DNA from: Pseudomonadota bacterium
GTDB taxonomy: Bacteria; Desulfobacterota; Desulfovibrionia; Desulfovibrionales; Desulfovibrionaceae
DNA length: 64,000 nt
Reading direction: 5' to 3'
NCBI GenBank assembly: GCA_023433925.1
Contig: JAEYTO010000001.1
Location: 46,626 to 110,625 of the forward strand
Shown: positions 7,514-14,927 of the stretch, in pieces
Layout: each line of letters starts with the position of its first letter
Numbering within the stretch: position 1 is the stretch's first letter
Notes under the pieces: generated by a model
Databases searched by the model: none
Told to the model about the DNA's origin: nothing
What the model saw: the letters and a program-made list of their open reading frames with translations, nothing else
Program-made: the position numbers and the translations under genes

Positions 7514-8389
7514 TCAGCCTTGGAGCACCTCGCGCATGGCCTTGTCCACGGCGGCGAAGTCCAGGTCGCCAAGCCCGCGCGCCTGGGCCAGCAGGTACAT
7601 GCCGAGGGCCGTCTGGGCCGTGGGCGTCAGCGCGCCCGTCTCGAAGGCCGTGTCGAGCACGAACTTGAGATCCTTGGTCATGTGCTTGAGCGGGAAGCTC
7701 GCGGGATAATCTCCCTTGATGAGCATGGGCGCCTTGGCCCCGTACATGGGGCAAGCCATGGCTCCGCTCTGGATCGTGTCGATCATGGCCTTCAGTGGCA
7801 GTCCACCCCGCTCGCCGAAACGGATGGCCTCGGCAAAGGCCTGCATCATCACGCCCAGGAGGAGATTGACGGTCATCTTCATCATGGAGCCCTGCCCCGC
7901 CGGGCCGCAATAGACCACCTTGCGGCCCATGGCCTTGAACATGCCGTCAAGCCCCCGCACGGTTTCCTCGGGCCCCGAGGCCAGGATGATGAGCGTGCCG
8001 TCCTCTGCCGGCTTCCTGGTGCCGGATACCGGCGCATCGATCAGGACGACTCCCTCGGCTTCCAGCGAGGCCGCAAGCTCCCGGCTGTAGGCCGGAGACA
8101 CGCTGCTCATGTTCACGCAGACCTTGCCGGCCAAGCCTTCAGCCGCGCCATCCAGTCCGAATAGTAACTCGTCGATGGCCTCGGGACCGGTGACCATGAT
8201 GACGGCCACCTCGCAGTTGTCCGCGAGCTGCCTGGGCGTATCGGCCGGGAGCGCGCCCTTGTCCGCCAGCGGCCGAGCCCTTTCCTTGTTGCGATTGTAG
8301 ACCGTGACAGGAAAGCCGGCTTTGAGCAGATTGGCGGCCATGGCCGAGCCCATGATGCCAAGGCCCATGAATCCTATGCGCTTCTTCAT
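7514..8389 (-). CDS. NAD(P)-dependent beta-hydroxyacid dehydrogenase (GarR/glyoxylate-succinic semialdehyde reductase type)
   Basis: Reduces a small aldehyde- or keto-acid, or oxidises a 3-hydroxyacid, in the cytoplasm; the exact substrate is not known. It has 291 residues. The Rossmann motif GFMGLGIMGSAMAANL is at the N-terminus, the substrate-binding loop is DAPVSGTRKPAEDGTL, and the catalytic lysine lies in SMMKMTVNLLLG. VTVYNRNKER after the second strand favours NADP over NAD, as in GLYR-type enzymes. GGAGG precedes the ATG, which overlaps the upstream methyltransferase stop by ATGA, so the two are co-translated. Confidence 0.88.
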   Translation of the reverse strand: MKKRIGFMGLGIMGSAMAANLLKAGFPVTVYNRNKERARPLADKGALPADTPRQLADNCEVAVIMVTGPEAIDELLFGLDGAAEGLAGKVCVNMSSVSPAYSRELAASLEAEGVVLIDAPVSGTRKPAEDGTLIILASGPEETVRGLDGMFKAMGRKVVYCGPAGQGSMMKMTVNLLLGVMMQAFAEAIRFGERGGLPLKAMIDTIQSGAMACPMYGAKAPMLIKGDYPASFPLKHMTKDLKFVLDTAFETGALTPTAQTALGMYLLAQARGLGDLDFAAVDKAMREVLQG

Positions 8390-8931
8390 TCCGCCTCCGT
8401 GAGCGGCCTGCGGCATATGAGCTGTGCCGCGGCGCGTGTGGGGTTTTCGAGGGTGCCCTCGAAGCTGTGAATGATCTCGAAGCCGCGGAACGCCTCCAGG
8501 AGCTCGCCCGGTCGCAGGAGGAAGTCCGGGTTGCTCGGCTTGCCGTGGCGCGACTGGTCCACGGTGAAGGTCTCGTAGGCCAGCAGCCCGCCAGGCCGCA
8601 GGGCGCGCCGGATGGCCCCGAACAGCGGCCGGTGCAGGTAGCGGAAGACAATGATGCCGGCATAAGCGGCCTCCGGCAGCAGGTTGCCCCCGGCCTCCAG
8701 GTCCGCCTGCCAGATCTTTACGCGCAGGCCGTCTTCCCTGGCGCTCTCCAGCGCCTTGTCCAGGGCCTGGGCATCGCGGTCGCAAAGCACCACCTCGACG
8801 CCCAGGGCGGCCAGATAAAGGCCATTGTGCCCCTCGCCGCTGGCCAGATCCAGCACCGGGCCGCCCAGGCCGACGAAGAGGTTGCCGAACCGCTTCAGAA
8901 GCGCGGCCGGCTCATGATCATTCACGGGCAT
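8386..8931 (-). CDS. Class I SAM-dependent methyltransferase (TehB-like)
   Basis: 181-residue Rossmann-type methyltransferase. Motif I is VLDLASGEGHNGLYLA near residue 26, motif II VEVVLCDRDAQAL, then IWQADLEAG and ALRPGGLLAYETF (post III). Related proteins detoxify tellurite or methylate small thiols, but the acceptor cannot be deduced. It lies immediately before the beta-hydroxyacid dehydrogenase gene with an ATGA overlap. Start ATG at 8931. Confidence 0.85.
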   Translation of the reverse strand: MPVNDHEPAALLKRFGNLFVGLGGPVLDLASGEGHNGLYLAALGVEVVLCDRDAQALDKALESAREDGLRVKIWQADLEAGGNLLPEAAYAGIIVFRYLHRPLFGAIRRALRPGGLLAYETFTVDQSRHGKPSNPDFLLRPGELLEAFRGFEIIHSFEGTLENPTRAAAQLICRRPLTEAE

Positions 8932-9061
8932 GCGGCCTCCTGCATCTCATGCCTATCCTTATACCCCAGCGGCATGCCTCGGCAAAGGGGCCGTATTGCC
9001 TTGCCCAGTGAATTGCGCCAAGGTACGAAGTCCGAACTTTTTGGCCCCAATGGAGATGCTC

Positions 9062-10630
9062 ATGAACAAACCCAAGGCCCAAGCCTTCCGGACTTGCTCC
9101 CTCCTCGCCGCGCTCGTCTCGGCCCTGTGCATGGTCTTTGCCGGGAACGCTTCCGCCGAGGTCATCTCGGCCATGCTCTATCCCGACTCGGCCCAGGTGA
9201 CCGAGCGCGCCGCGCCATCCCTGTCCAGCGATACCGGCGGGCAACGCCGGGCCACCATCGTCCTGCCGCCCCAGGCCGATCCGCAAACCGTTTCCGTGCA
9301 GGTCCTCCAGGACAAGGGCCGCGTGCTGGACCTGAGCTGGCGGCGGGTGCTGCGCGAGGACAAGGAGCGCGTCAAGGCCTTGCAGGAACGCCTGGACGCC
9401 CTGCGCGTCGAGCGCAATGGACTGGAGTCCAGGCGACTCGGCCTGGATGCCACCGTGGGCTTCTGGAAGGGGCTGGACATGGAGGGCTCGCCAACCCCGC
9501 AAGCCGCCTCGGACATGGCTTCGGCAGTAGCCGGCAATGTCGAGCGGCTGCACAAGGATATCTTCACGGTCGCCAAGCAAATCGAAGAGATGGACAGACG
9601 CCTGGCCCAGCTCAAGACCGAGTTGGAGCAGGCCAGGGGCGGCTCCCGTGAAGTCTGGGAAGTGACCCTCCTGGTCGCGGACGCCTCCGGCTCCACGCTG
9701 CCTCTGGAATACACGTATACCCTGCTCGACAGCGGCTGGAGCCCGGTCTACCGGGTCAATGCGCTGCCGGGCGGCAAGCGCATCGACATCTCCATGGACG
9801 CGCGCATCTGGCAGCGCTCCGGCCAGGACTGGCGCGAGGCGCGGATCAGCCTGGCCACGATCCCGCCCCATGGCCCCATCGCCCCGCCCGAGCTGCCGGA
9901 GTGGGTCATCCAGCCCGTGCCGGACGTGAGGCCCATGCTCGCCCCCCGCGCTGGCAAGACCATGGCTCGGGAGATGCTCACCACGGACATGGCCGAGTCC
10001 GCTCCGGCCATGGTCGAGCGGTCCACGTACCGCGTATGGGACATGGGCAAGTTGGCGCTCCCGACCGGGCCGGAGCAGCGCGTGCGCATCCGCGACTTTC
10101 CCTTGGAAGCGGCCTTCACCTATCTCGTGCGTCCTTCGCAAGGCGAGCGGGCCTATCTGCGCGCCGAGGCCAAGGCCCAGGAGGCCCTGGACCTGCCGCC
10201 CGGCGAGGCGCTGCTCATGGTGGACGGCGGCGTGCTGGCCAAGGCCGGCTTCTCCTTCGCCGGGAGCGAGCAGACTATTTTTTTGGGCGGCGATCCGCTC
10301 GTCACGGCCGAGGCGCGGCTCCTGGAGCGCCAGGGCGGCGAGCGCGGCTTCATCGGCAAGGACAGGACCCACGTCTGGAAGTGGCGGATCATCGTCAAGA
10401 ACGCCAAGGGTTATCCCGTGGATGTGCGCGTGGAGGAGCCCAAGCCGCAGGTGCGCGACGAGCGCATCAAGCTGAAATTCCAGTCCGAGCCCGAACCTGT
10501 GGCTGATCCGGACGAGCCGTGGCTGCTCGTCTGGCGGCTCCCTGTGCCCTCGAACTCCGAGAAGTCCGTGACCTGGAGCCTGCGCCTGGAGGCGCCGGCA
10601 GGCATGGAGCTGGACCTGGGCTGGCGCTAA
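9062..10630 (+). CDS. MuiA-like exported protein (DUF4140/DUF4139)
   Basis: Secreted or periplasmic protein of 522 residues. A signal peptide with hydrophobic core LLAALVSALCMVFAG ends at NASA. The N-terminal part (AQVTERA..., DUF4140-like) is followed by a coiled-coil-prone region (residues ~100-190) and a DUF4139 beta domain starting YTYTLLDSGWSPVYRV and ending near GMELDLGWR. The family includes the mucoidy-inhibitor MuiA; its biochemical role is unresolved. Of three nearby ATGs the one at 9062 is best served by GGAG at 9052-9055. A Nudix gene follows after 20 nt. Confidence 0.85.
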   Translation: MNKPKAQAFRTCSLLAALVSALCMVFAGNASAEVISAMLYPDSAQVTERAAPSLSSDTGGQRRATIVLPPQADPQTVSVQVLQDKGRVLDLSWRRVLREDKERVKALQERLDALRVERNGLESRRLGLDATVGFWKGLDMEGSPTPQAASDMASAVAGNVERLHKDIFTVAKQIEEMDRRLAQLKTELEQARGGSREVWEVTLLVADASGSTLPLEYTYTLLDSGWSPVYRVNALPGGKRIDISMDARIWQRSGQDWREARISLATIPPHGPIAPPELPEWVIQPVPDVRPMLAPRAGKTMAREMLTTDMAESAPAMVERSTYRVWDMGKLALPTGPEQRVRIRDFPLEAAFTYLVRPSQGERAYLRAEAKAQEALDLPPGEALLMVDGGVLAKAGFSFAGSEQTIFLGGDPLVTAEARLLERQGGERGFIGKDRTHVWKWRIIVKNAKGYPVDVRVEEPKPQVRDERIKLKFQSEPEPVADPDEPWLLVWRLPVPSNSEKSVTWSLRLEAPAGMELDLGWR

Positions 10631-10650
10631 CCCGAAGAGAAGGAGTCGAC

Positions 10651-11277
10651 ATGGACGAGCGGCCGCCCAAATGGCTGGACTGGGCCAGGGAACTTCAGGC
10701 CCTGGGTCAGACCGGACTGCACTATGCACATAACCACTACGACCGGCGCAACTATGCACGGCTCATGGAGATCGCGGCCGAGATGGTCGAGCAGGCCACG
10801 GGCCTGGGAATGCAACCGGCCCTGGAACGCTTCCGCATCCAACCGGGCTACGCGACCGTGAAGGTGGATGTGCGCGCGGCCGTGATCCACGAGGGCAGGC
10901 TGCTCCTGGTGCGCGAGCGCGTCGATGGCCGCTGGGCCATGCCGGGGGGCTGGGCCGACGTGGGCGAGACGCCTTCGGAGATGGTCGCCCGCGAGGTGCG
11001 CGAAGAGAGCGGCTATATCGTGCGCCCGCTCAAGCTCGTGGGCGCCTTCGACGCCAACCGCGGCGGCGAGCACCTTGAATTCTACCATGCCTACAAGCTC
11101 GTGTTCCTCTGCGAGCTTCTGGGCGGCGAGGCGACCGCGAGCGAAGAGACGAGCGAGGTGGGCTTCTTCGCCTTCGATGCGCTGCCCCCGCTCTCGATCA
11201 ATCGTACGAACGAACGCCACCTGGCTGAAGTACGGGCGCATCTGCTGGATCCCGCAAGGCCGCCGGCGTTCGATTAG
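10651..11277 (+). CDS. Nudix hydrolase with N-terminal Nudix_hydro_N helix domain
   Basis: 208-residue pyrophosphohydrolase. An N-terminal helical segment (WLDWARELQALGQTGLHY ... RLMEIAAEMV) matches the PF12535-type domain found before some ADP-ribose or CDP-alcohol pyrophosphatases. The Nudix box is complete: G-x5-E-x7-REVREESG, starting GWADVGETPSEM and following GRWAMPGG. The preferred nucleoside diphosphate substrate is not readable. AAGGAG precedes the ATG, and the short gap suggests co-transcription with the MuiA-like gene. Confidence 0.9.
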   Translation: MDERPPKWLDWARELQALGQTGLHYAHNHYDRRNYARLMEIAAEMVEQATGLGMQPALERFRIQPGYATVKVDVRAAVIHEGRLLLVRERVDGRWAMPGGWADVGETPSEMVAREVREESGYIVRPLKLVGAFDANRGGEHLEFYHAYKLVFLCELLGGEATASEETSEVGFFAFDALPPLSINRTNERHLAEVRAHLLDPARPPAFD

Positions 11278-11445
11278 CCTCTTTCGCCGAACTGCTCCAA
11301 GAGAGGATATTCTCTCCCTACTCCTCTGCATCCGCGCAGTCGCGCTTCGACGTTCATGAACTTGGGCAAGCGGCGAACAGGCCTTGGCTGTGAAGGCACG
11401 GGAGTGCGCCTGCGGGGTCTTTCCGCCTCCTCGTCTCGATGGCGG

Positions 11446-12042
11446 TTAGGACGCGAGCAGTTCTGGCTTGGCCCGCTTGAGGAAGCTCACCAGGAACAGG
11501 GTGATGAACCCTTCGATGACCATGACCGGCACGTGCGCGGCCAGGATGATGCCGGCCGCCTGGAGGAACTGCTCGCCCGCGAGCACGAGGAACGTCGCGA
11601 CCAGCACGCCGGACATGAGCACGGCCGAAGCCCCCGAGGCGAACGCGCCAATGGCGGCGGCTCGCCCCGAGCGTCTGACCAGCGGGCCGAAGGCATGGTG
11701 GCAAACCACGGCGGGCAAGGCCATGATGACTGTGTTGACGCCGAGCACTGTCAAGCCACCGAACTGGAACATGACCGCCTGGAGGAGAAGCGCGGCCAGG
11801 ATGGCCGGCACCGCGGCCCAACCCAGCAGCAGGCCCAGCAGCCCGTTGAGCACGAGGTGGGCGTTGCCAGGCCCGATGGGCACGTGCACGAGCGAGGCCA
11901 CATAGAAGGCCGAGGACAGCAGGCCCACGCGCACCATGCGCGCCGGGTCCATGCGGCGCAAGCCGATGACGGTCATGCCGGCCGCGATGGCGGCCCCGGT
12001 CGCGAGGACCGGGGCCGTGAGGATGCCTTCGGATACGTGCAT
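11446..12042 (-). CDS. cbiM: Cobalt/nickel ECF transporter substrate-binding membrane protein CbiM/NikM
   Basis: Integral membrane metal-binding component, 198 residues. It begins MHVSEGIL, in which the N-terminal amine and His2 are the conserved metal ligands of CbiM/NikM, and contains the conserved VHVPIGPGNAHLVLNG and a later histidine pair AVVCHHAFGPL. About six hydrophobic segments are seen. It starts three bases after the nikK stop. No nikL/cbiN, T or ATPase gene follows; downstream comes the 3' end of the convergent Nudix gene. Ni2+ is favoured over Co2+ because of the DUF4198 partner. Confidence 0.9.
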   Translation of the reverse strand: MHVSEGILTAPVLATGAAIAAGMTVIGLRRMDPARMVRVGLLSSAFYVASLVHVPIGPGNAHLVLNGLLGLLLGWAAVPAILAALLLQAVMFQFGGLTVLGVNTVIMALPAVVCHHAFGPLVRRSGRAAAIGAFASGASAVLMSGVLVATFLVLAGEQFLQAAGIILAAHVPVMVIEGFITLFLVSFLKRAKPELLAS

Positions 12043-12045
12043 GGC

Positions 12046-12822
12046 CTACTTCGTCCTGAAGTCGTGCATCTGAATCCAGAGCACCGCGCCAAGCTCCACG
12101 GGCTTGTCCTTGCCGTCGCGCTTGATCGTGTAGTCGGCCTCGCTCAGGGCCGCGAAGCCCCACCAGCCTGCCAGGGGACAGACGTACGTGAACACGCCGT
12201 TCCCGTCGGCCTTGACCGCCTGGGTGATCATGTACTCGCTGGGGGCGGCAAGCTTGCCGTCGCGATTGTAGTACTCCACCTCGACCATGGCGTGCGGCAC
12301 GGGCTTGCCGTCCAGGAGCACCTGGCCCTGAAAGACATTGCCCGCATAGTTTCCGAAGGGCCGCGTCAGGGGCACGATCTCGGTCTTGAGGCCCACGGGC
12401 TCATCCCAACCCTCCTCCTCACCAAAAGCCGCGACGACGGTTTTCGTGAAGTGGATGATGAAGCAATCCTCGGCAGGCTCCCAGTAGGGCTGGGGCTCCA
12501 TGTAGAACATGGCCAGCGCGGGCCTTGCGAAAGCGTATTGCGCGGTCCAGGCCGAATGCCCCATGACCTTGGCTGGCTTGAGGCTGCCAAGCAGATCGGA
12601 TTTTTGGCTATTGAGGACCACGCCGAACGCCTTGGGCTTGGCCATGTCCATGCCGACCATTTCAAAAGGATGCGAGAAGGACAGATCGAGCGTGATGCTC
12701 TTGTTGGGCGGCATGACCATGGATTGACTCGGAATGAGCATGCCGAAGTGGGCCTGAGCAGGCAGGACGCTGGATACGAGGAGAAGCAGCACCAAGATGC
12801 CGTGGGATAGCAGGTGTCTCAT
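12046..12822 (-). CDS. nikK: DUF4198 periplasmic nickel-uptake accessory protein (NikK-like)
   Basis: Exported protein of 258 residues. The signal peptide (HGILVLLLLVSSVLPAQA) is followed by AHFGMLIPS, leaving a histidine at or next to the mature N-terminus, as in NikK-type proteins thought to pass Ni2+ to NikM. Other features are LDLSFSHPFEMVGMDM and, in the C-terminal half, GKPVPHAMVEVEYYNRDGK and AGWWGFAAL, typical of DUF4198. It is the first gene of a two-gene operon with cbiM. The nickel link is family knowledge plus context. Confidence 0.85.
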   Translation of the reverse strand: MRHLLSHGILVLLLLVSSVLPAQAHFGMLIPSQSMVMPPNKSITLDLSFSHPFEMVGMDMAKPKAFGVVLNSQKSDLLGSLKPAKVMGHSAWTAQYAFARPALAMFYMEPQPYWEPAEDCFIIHFTKTVVAAFGEEEGWDEPVGLKTEIVPLTRPFGNYAGNVFQGQVLLDGKPVPHAMVEVEYYNRDGKLAAPSEYMITQAVKADGNGVFTYVCPLAGWWGFAALSEADYTIKRDGKDKPVELGAVLWIQMHDFRTK

Positions 12823-12872
12823 GAGATGGCTCCACTGGCTTGAGGATTGATCGATTACAGCCGCTCCAGTGG

Positions 12873-12901
12873 CACTATTTGATAAATGGTAGCACAGTCA
12901 A
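12873..12901 (-). promoter_or_regulatory. Candidate promoter and operator upstream of nikK
   Basis: TTGACT (12901-12896 on the minus strand) with a weak -10 (ATAGTG, 17 nt spacing). An imperfect palindrome, CTATTT-GAT-AAATGG on the plus strand, overlaps the -10 side. It is not a NikR-type GTATGA-N16-TCATAC site. Tentative. Confidence 0.3.
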
Positions 12902-12914
12902 GCGAATTATCCTG

Positions 12915-12950
12915 AAAAAAAACAAAGGGCGCGACCCGAAAGTCGCGCCC
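12915..12950 (-). terminator. Terminator of the SRP RNA transcript
   Basis: GGGCGCGAC pairs with GTCGCGCCC around a six-base loop, followed on the minus strand by TTTGTTTTTTTT. Confidence 0.95.
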
Positions 12951-13050
12951 CTGAGGGAAACCAGGCACCCAGAAACGACTGTTACCGTTGCTCCCTTTCG
13001 GGCCTGGCGGGGTTGGCAGCGCTCCTGCCGCCTGGCTCCCCTGTCCGGGC
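12951..13050 (-). ncRNA. ffs: Signal recognition particle RNA, small bacterial (4.5S) type
   Basis: The minus strand carries the SRP domain IV signature GCCAGGCCCGAAAGGGAGCA followed by ACGGTAACAG, which forms the asymmetric loop that binds Ffh. The outer stem is closed by AGGGGAGCCAGGC (5') against GCCTGGTTTCCCTC (3'). Ends are estimated from the stem and the terminator that follows. It is transcribed in the same direction as tRNA-Ser about 25 nt upstream and is probably processed from a common precursor. Confidence 0.9.
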
Positions 13051-13072
13051 CATGGGGCCCGGATGATTATCG

Positions 13073-13165
13073 TGGCGGAGAGGGAGAGATTTGAACTCTC
13101 GGTACCGGTTTTGCCAGTACACACGATTTCCAGTCGTGCTCCTTCGGCCGCTCGGACACCTCTCC
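13073..13165 (-). tRNA. tRNA-Ser, anticodon GGA
   Basis: Class II tRNA. The acceptor GGAGAGG pairs with CCTCTCC, then discriminator G and encoded CCA. The anticodon stem CACGA/TCGTG encloses CTGGAAA, giving anticodon GGA. A long variable arm (TACTGGCAAAACCGGTA) and the T-arm GAGAG-TTCAAAT-CTCTC complete the fold. It reads UCC and UCU codons. Confidence 0.96.
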
Positions 13166-13495
13166 GCAAAGGAGAGCTTACCTAATCAAAAGAGGCGGAT
13201 TTGGCAAGTGCCTTTTTCCCGTTTCTCCAATGGCAGCCATGAAGTGGAGCCCTGGCCTGCGGAAATCGACCGGTCGCGCGGCCCGGCATATCCAGCCTCC
13301 AGATGATAAGCCCGCCGTCGCCCATGTAAAGCTTTGCGTGGACGATTCGCTTCCAGACCCGAGGCTCGGCTCTGAAAGAGGAAAAAACCTACAATCCAAG
13401 TTGGGCTGGTCCTATTCCGGCCGGCCTGTCCGGCAGGCATCATGGCCTGTGGATTGTGAAGATAAGCCGGAACGCCCGGCGCAAGGAGGTTGAGC
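13166..13495. other. Intergenic region upstream of the DUF2892 gene
   Basis: Lies between the divergent tRNA-Ser and the 13496 gene. It must hold both promoters, but no confident -35/-10 pair was identified. No coding sequence recognised. Confidence 0.5.
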
Positions 13496-13981
13496 ATGCT
13501 TCCCGAGACCACCACCCGAGTCGAGCGGCGCACCAAGGACAGTGTCAACGAGCGCATCTGGCGCAATACCGAGTGCAATATCAAACTGTATTCCAAGGCT
13601 GGACCGGAGGCCATCGACATGCGCCTCAAGCAGTTGGATCGTGAGTGGGACATCGAACGCGCCATCGAGGCCAATGCCGCGTCTTTCTCATTGCTTGGCC
13701 TTGCTCTGGGGAACTTCGTCAACAAGAAATGGTACCTATTGGGCGCGGTTGTCGGAGGCTTTCTTCTCCAGCACGCCATCCAGGGTTGGTGCCCTCCCGT
13801 GCCCGTGCTTCGCCGTATGGGTTTTCGCACCATGAAGGAAATAGACCATGAGCGGGACATGCTCAGGTCCGCCCTTGGCGGCGGCCAGGCGATCGAGAGC
13901 CCATCTTCCGGAATGGCTGCCATCGGCATCGCATCCGAATCCGCCGATTTCGAGAGCGCGACAGCCCGCACCACGGCCTAG
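13496..13981 (+). CDS. DUF2892-like membrane protein
   Basis: 161 residues. The N-terminal ~55 residues are polar. The central region has a hydrophobic pair (AASFSLLGLALGNF and WYLLGAVVGGFLLQHAIQ) followed by GWCPPVPVLRRMGFRT, matching the DUF2892 domain found at the C-terminus of YgaP-type rhodaneses. A polar, serine- and alanine-rich tail follows. The ATG at 13496 is used because AGGAGG at 13484-13489 is well spaced; a TTG at 13490 abuts it. The SDR gene starts 14 nt after the stop, so both are probably one operon. Confidence 0.75.
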   Translation: MLPETTTRVERRTKDSVNERIWRNTECNIKLYSKAGPEAIDMRLKQLDREWDIERAIEANAASFSLLGLALGNFVNKKWYLLGAVVGGFLLQHAIQGWCPPVPVLRRMGFRTMKEIDHERDMLRSALGGGQAIESPSSGMAAIGIASESADFESATARTTA

Positions 13982-13995
13982 GCTGGAGACAACTC

Positions 13996-14859
13996 ATGGG
14001 CCAGGACAAGGAGCGGGAGTTTCCGCCGCAGAAGCAGGAGAAGCAGCCGGGCACGCGCGGCGAGATGGAGCCCAAGCCCAGGACCGTGGGCGATTTTTAC
14101 AAGCCCGCTGGCAAGCTCCTGGGCAAGGCCGCCCTGGTCACGGGCGGCGACAGCGGCATCGGCCGCTCGACGGCCATCCTCTTCGCCAAGGAAGGCGCCG
14201 ATGTGTGCATTGTCTATCTCGATGAGCACGAGGACGCCCGTGACACGCAGCGGATCATCGAGGAGCAGGGCCGCAGGTGCCTGCTCGTGGCCGGCGACGT
14301 GGGCAGCGAGGAGCTGTGCCGCGACGCGGTGAGCCGGACCGTGAAGACCCTGGGCCGCCTGGATGTGCTGGTCAACAACGCCGGCGTGCAGTACCCGCGG
14401 GAGAAGCTGGAGGACATCAGCGCCGAGCAGCTTGAGCGGACCTTCCGCACGAACATCTTCGCCATGTTCTTCATGACCAGGGCCGCCCTGCCCCACCTCA
14501 AGGAAGGCGCGGCCATCATCAACACGGCCTCGGTCACGGCCTACCAGGGCCACCCCATCCTGCTCGACTATTCCGCGACCAAAGGCGCCATCGTGAGCTT
14601 CACCCGCTCCCTGGCCCTCAACCTGGTCAAGCGCGGCATCAGGGTCAACGCCGTGGCGCCGGGGCCCATCTGGACCCCGCTCATCCCCAGCAGCTTCAGC
14701 GCCGAGCACACCTCCAAGCATGGCCAGAGCGCGCCCATGAGCCGCGCCGGCCACCCCGAGGAGGTGGCCCCGGCCTACGTCTATCTGGCCTGCGAGGACT
14801 CATCCTATGTCACGGGCCAGGTCCTGCACGTCAACGGCGGGATGATCGTCAACGGCTGA
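13996..14859 (+). CDS. SDR family oxidoreductase (YghA/YhdF-like, extended N-terminus)
   Basis: NAD(P)-dependent short-chain dehydrogenase of 287 residues with a ~40-residue polar N-terminal extension (FPPQKQEKQPGTRGEMEPKP) typical of the YghA/GsiB-associated subgroup. The cofactor loop is TGGDSGIGRS, then NNAGVQYP, and the catalytic Tyr-Lys pair sits in LDYSATKGAIVSF, with the serine in NTASVTAYQG. The substrate is unknown; the group is often stress-linked. GGAG lies 8 nt before the ATG. Second gene of a pair with the DUF2892 protein. Confidence 0.88.
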   Translation: MGQDKEREFPPQKQEKQPGTRGEMEPKPRTVGDFYKPAGKLLGKAALVTGGDSGIGRSTAILFAKEGADVCIVYLDEHEDARDTQRIIEEQGRRCLLVAGDVGSEELCRDAVSRTVKTLGRLDVLVNNAGVQYPREKLEDISAEQLERTFRTNIFAMFFMTRAALPHLKEGAAIINTASVTAYQGHPILLDYSATKGAIVSFTRSLALNLVKRGIRVNAVAPGPIWTPLIPSSFSAEHTSKHGQSAPMSRAGHPEEVAPAYVYLACEDSSYVTGQVLHVNGGMIVNG

Positions 14860-14887
14860 CGCAGCCATACGTAAACGGCCTCTTCAC

Positions 14888-14915
14888 AGGCCGGCTGTCG
14901 CGGAGCAGCCGGCCT
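14888..14915. terminator. Hairpin between convergent SDR and ppsA genes
   Basis: AGGCCGGCTG pairs with CAGCCGGCCT over 10 bp around an eight-base loop. Both flanks are poor in T, so intrinsic termination is plausible but not certain in either direction. Confidence 0.6.
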
Positions 14916-14927
14916 TGCCTTATGCCA

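Noticed and set aside
12823..12915. Cobalamin riboswitch or NikR site before nikK-cbiM
   Set aside because: The leader is under 100 bp, without a B12-box, and the palindrome present does not fit the NikR consensus.
13186..13974. Minus-strand 262-codon open frame
   Set aside because: Covers the DUF2892 gene on the opposite strand, which has a clear ribosome-binding site and domain.
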